A stretch of DNA of 6,545 bases from Chloroflexota bacterium. Lineage in GTDB: Bacteria; Chloroflexota; Dehalococcoidia; Bin125. Every line of letters begins with the position of its first letter. Position 1 is the stretch's first letter. Shown here one piece after another: positions 5,335 to 6,545 of the stretch. The notes beneath the pieces are model-generated. The model was not told the DNA's origin. It searched no databases and saw only the letters and a program-made list of their open reading frames with translations. The stretch lies in NCBI GenBank assembly GCA_026705105.1, contig JAPPBK010000144.1, positions 1-6,545 of the forward strand. Direction: 5' to 3'. The translations under genes and the position numbers were made by a program.

Positions 5335-6498
5335 TTAGCCGGATGTAAATGCGGCGATCCGCTCGACGCCTTCGTCGACCTCGTCGTCTGGCAAGGTCAG
5401 GGAAAGGCGAATGTAACCCTCTCCGGCGGGACCGTAGCCGTTGCCGGGGGTGACGACGACGCCCTGCTCCTCGATCAGGCGCGCGGCGAAGTCGGCGGAG
5501 GTGTCGCCCTCGGGGATTCGAGCCCAGATATAGAGGCTGGCCTTCGGGTTCGTCACCTCGAGGCCAATGGAGCGCAGCGCGGCGACGACCTTGTCGCGTC
5601 GCTTCTGGATGATCGCGTTGTTCGCTTCGATCACCGACTGGTCGCCGTCCAGAGCGGCGATCGCCATCTGCTGGATCGCCTGGGGAATGCCGGAGTCGAT
5701 GTTCGACTTGACGCGCAACAGCGGATCGACCAGCTCGGCGTTGCCGCAGGCCCAACCGAGCCGCCAGCCGGTCATGTTGAACGTCTTGGAGAGCGAGAAG
5801 TACTCCATTCCGGCAGCCTTGCCAGAGGGCGCCTGGAGATAGGCGGGCGCCTCGTAGCCGTCGAAGGTGACGTCGCAGTAGGCGTTGTCGTGCAGCACGG
5901 CGATCTCGTTGTCGAGACCGAACCGCGCGGCGCGTTCGAAGAAGTCGATGTCGGCCAGCGCCCCGGTCGGGTTGTTGGGATAGTTGATCCAGAGCACCCG
6001 CGCCCGCTCGCGCACGTCGGCGGGAATCGCATCGAGGTCAGGCAGGAAGCCGTTCTCCTCAGTGAGCGGCAGGTGATACGATGTGCCGCCCGCGAACATC
6101 GTGCCGATTGCGTAGACCGGATAGGCCGGATCGGGGACCAGCGCCACGTCGCCGGGATCGATGAAGCAGAACGCCGAGTTGGCGATCCCCTCTTTCGCCC
6201 CGATCAGCGGGACGATCTCGGTCGCCGGGTCGAGCGCCACCTCGAACCGCTGCGCCATCCAGCGCGCGATGCACTCGCGCAGCTCGGGCAAGCCCTCGGT
6301 TTCGGGATAGCGGTGATTGGCGGGCACGTCCGCATGCTCGTGCAGCGCTTCGAGGATGTGCGGATGCGTCGGCAGGTCGGGATCGCCGATGCCGAACGAG
6401 ATCACCCGCACGCCCTTCTCGCGTTGCTCGGCGATCTTGCGGGAGATCTCGACAAAGAGATAGGGCGGCAGATTCCGGACACGTTCGGCGGTTCGCAT
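5335..6498 (-). CDS. dapL: LL-diaminopimelate aminotransferase (DapL), fold-type I PLP enzyme
   Basis: A 387-residue class I/II aminotransferase. DapL converts tetrahydrodipicolinate directly to LL-diaminopimelate with glutamate as amino donor, feeding lysine and peptidoglycan synthesis in the cytosol. Seen, numbered from ATG 6498: NLPPYLFVEISRKI (9-22); SFGIGDPDLPT (34-44), usual for DapL-type enzymes; IGAKEGI (99-105) in the PLP phosphate-binding region; NYPNNPTG (172-179) with Asn176; HDNAY (203-207) with Asp204 and Tyr207 for the PLP ring; SLSKTFNMTGWRLG (235-248) with Schiff-base Lys238 and Arg246; and GYIRLSL with Arg364 for the substrate carboxylate. Whole-chain resemblance is to the DapL group of Chloroflexota and cyanobacteria rather than aspartate aminotransferases, but related enzymes (alanine or aspartate transaminases) cannot be fully excluded by eye. 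ATG 6498 is preferred over GTG 6504 because the purine stretch GAGAGAG ends 5 bases before the ATG and would touch the GTG. It lies upstream of hflX with a 125-base gap. Its promoter is outside or at the very edge of the window. Confidence 0.85.
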   Translation of the reverse strand: MRTAERVRNLPPYLFVEISRKIAEQREKGVRVISFGIGDPDLPTHPHILEALHEHADVPANHRYPETEGLPELRECIARWMAQRFEVALDPATEIVPLIGAKEGIANSAFCFIDPGDVALVPDPAYPVYAIGTMFAGGTSYHLPLTEENGFLPDLDAIPADVRERARVLWINYPNNPTGALADIDFFERAARFGLDNEIAVLHDNAYCDVTFDGYEAPAYLQAPSGKAAGMEYFSLSKTFNMTGWRLGWACGNAELVDPLLRVKSNIDSGIPQAIQQMAIAALDGDQSVIEANNAIIQKRRDKVVAALRSIGLEVTNPKASLYIWARIPEGDTSADFAARLIEEQGVVVTPGNGYGPAGEGYIRLSLTLPDDEVDEGVERIAAFTSG

Positions 6499-6545
6499 GA
6501 ACACTCTCTCAGCTAGGGACGGGACCCCCCCTGCCTGCCGCCTCT

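Noticed and set aside
5290..6516. Plus-strand open frame of 408 codons antisense to dapL
   Set aside because: The minus strand encodes a complete PLP aminotransferase with all key residues; the plus frame looks like a codon-bias shadow.
6511..6545. Run of seven C (G on the minus strand) with nearby GG pairs upstream of dapL, a possible G-quadruplex
   Set aside because: At most two-tetrad potential and at the window edge; common by chance in GC-rich spacers.

Overview
This is a GC-rich bacterial window with five complete protein genes on the minus strand and one on the plus strand. Gene content suggests Chloroflexota, perhaps the Thermomicrobia/Sphaerobacter side or a related environmental lineage. 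The reasons are a DapL-type aminotransferase next to hflX, a small clan AA aspartic protease, a pair of family III CoA transferases, and high GC. This placement is an inference from style and content; no rRNA or other phylogenetic marker is present.

Left end (1-966): a short SppA-type serine peptidase (S49) reads rightward and converges on the minus-strand block. The 121-base gap between the two stop codons holds two small perfect hairpins. They are inverted copies of one another, and their only differences are paired ones that keep the stems intact.

Middle (967-3926, minus strand, read right to left): a family III (CaiB/BaiF) CoA-transferase-like protein with Tyr where the catalytic Asp is expected; then a retropepsin-like aspartic protease; then a second family III CoA transferase that keeps the Asp. 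The gaps are only 41 and 42 bases, so the three look like one transcription unit. The two transferases may form a hetero-oligomer, as described for BbsEF and SmtAB, with one active and one supporting subunit. The protease between them is unexplained. The first gene of the unit has no visible ribosome binding site, but a TATCAT box lies 6 bases before its ATG, which fits a leaderless transcript.

Right end (4004-6498, minus strand): HflX, a ribosome-associated GTPase, and upstream of it an LL-diaminopimelate aminotransferase (DapL) of lysine and cell-wall synthesis. The conserved HflX frame runs well upstream of the first usable GTG without meeting ATG, GTG or TTG. An ATA codon preceded by GGAG at ideal spacing is the best candidate start. 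The gap between dapL and hflX also carries the strongest Shine-Dalgarno of the window, in front of a three-codon ORF.

I see no tRNA, rRNA, CRISPR array, transposase or prophage genes. The most interesting points are the Asp-less/Asp-containing CoA transferase pair with an embedded protease, the missing canonical start of hflX, and the compensated inverted hairpin pair.
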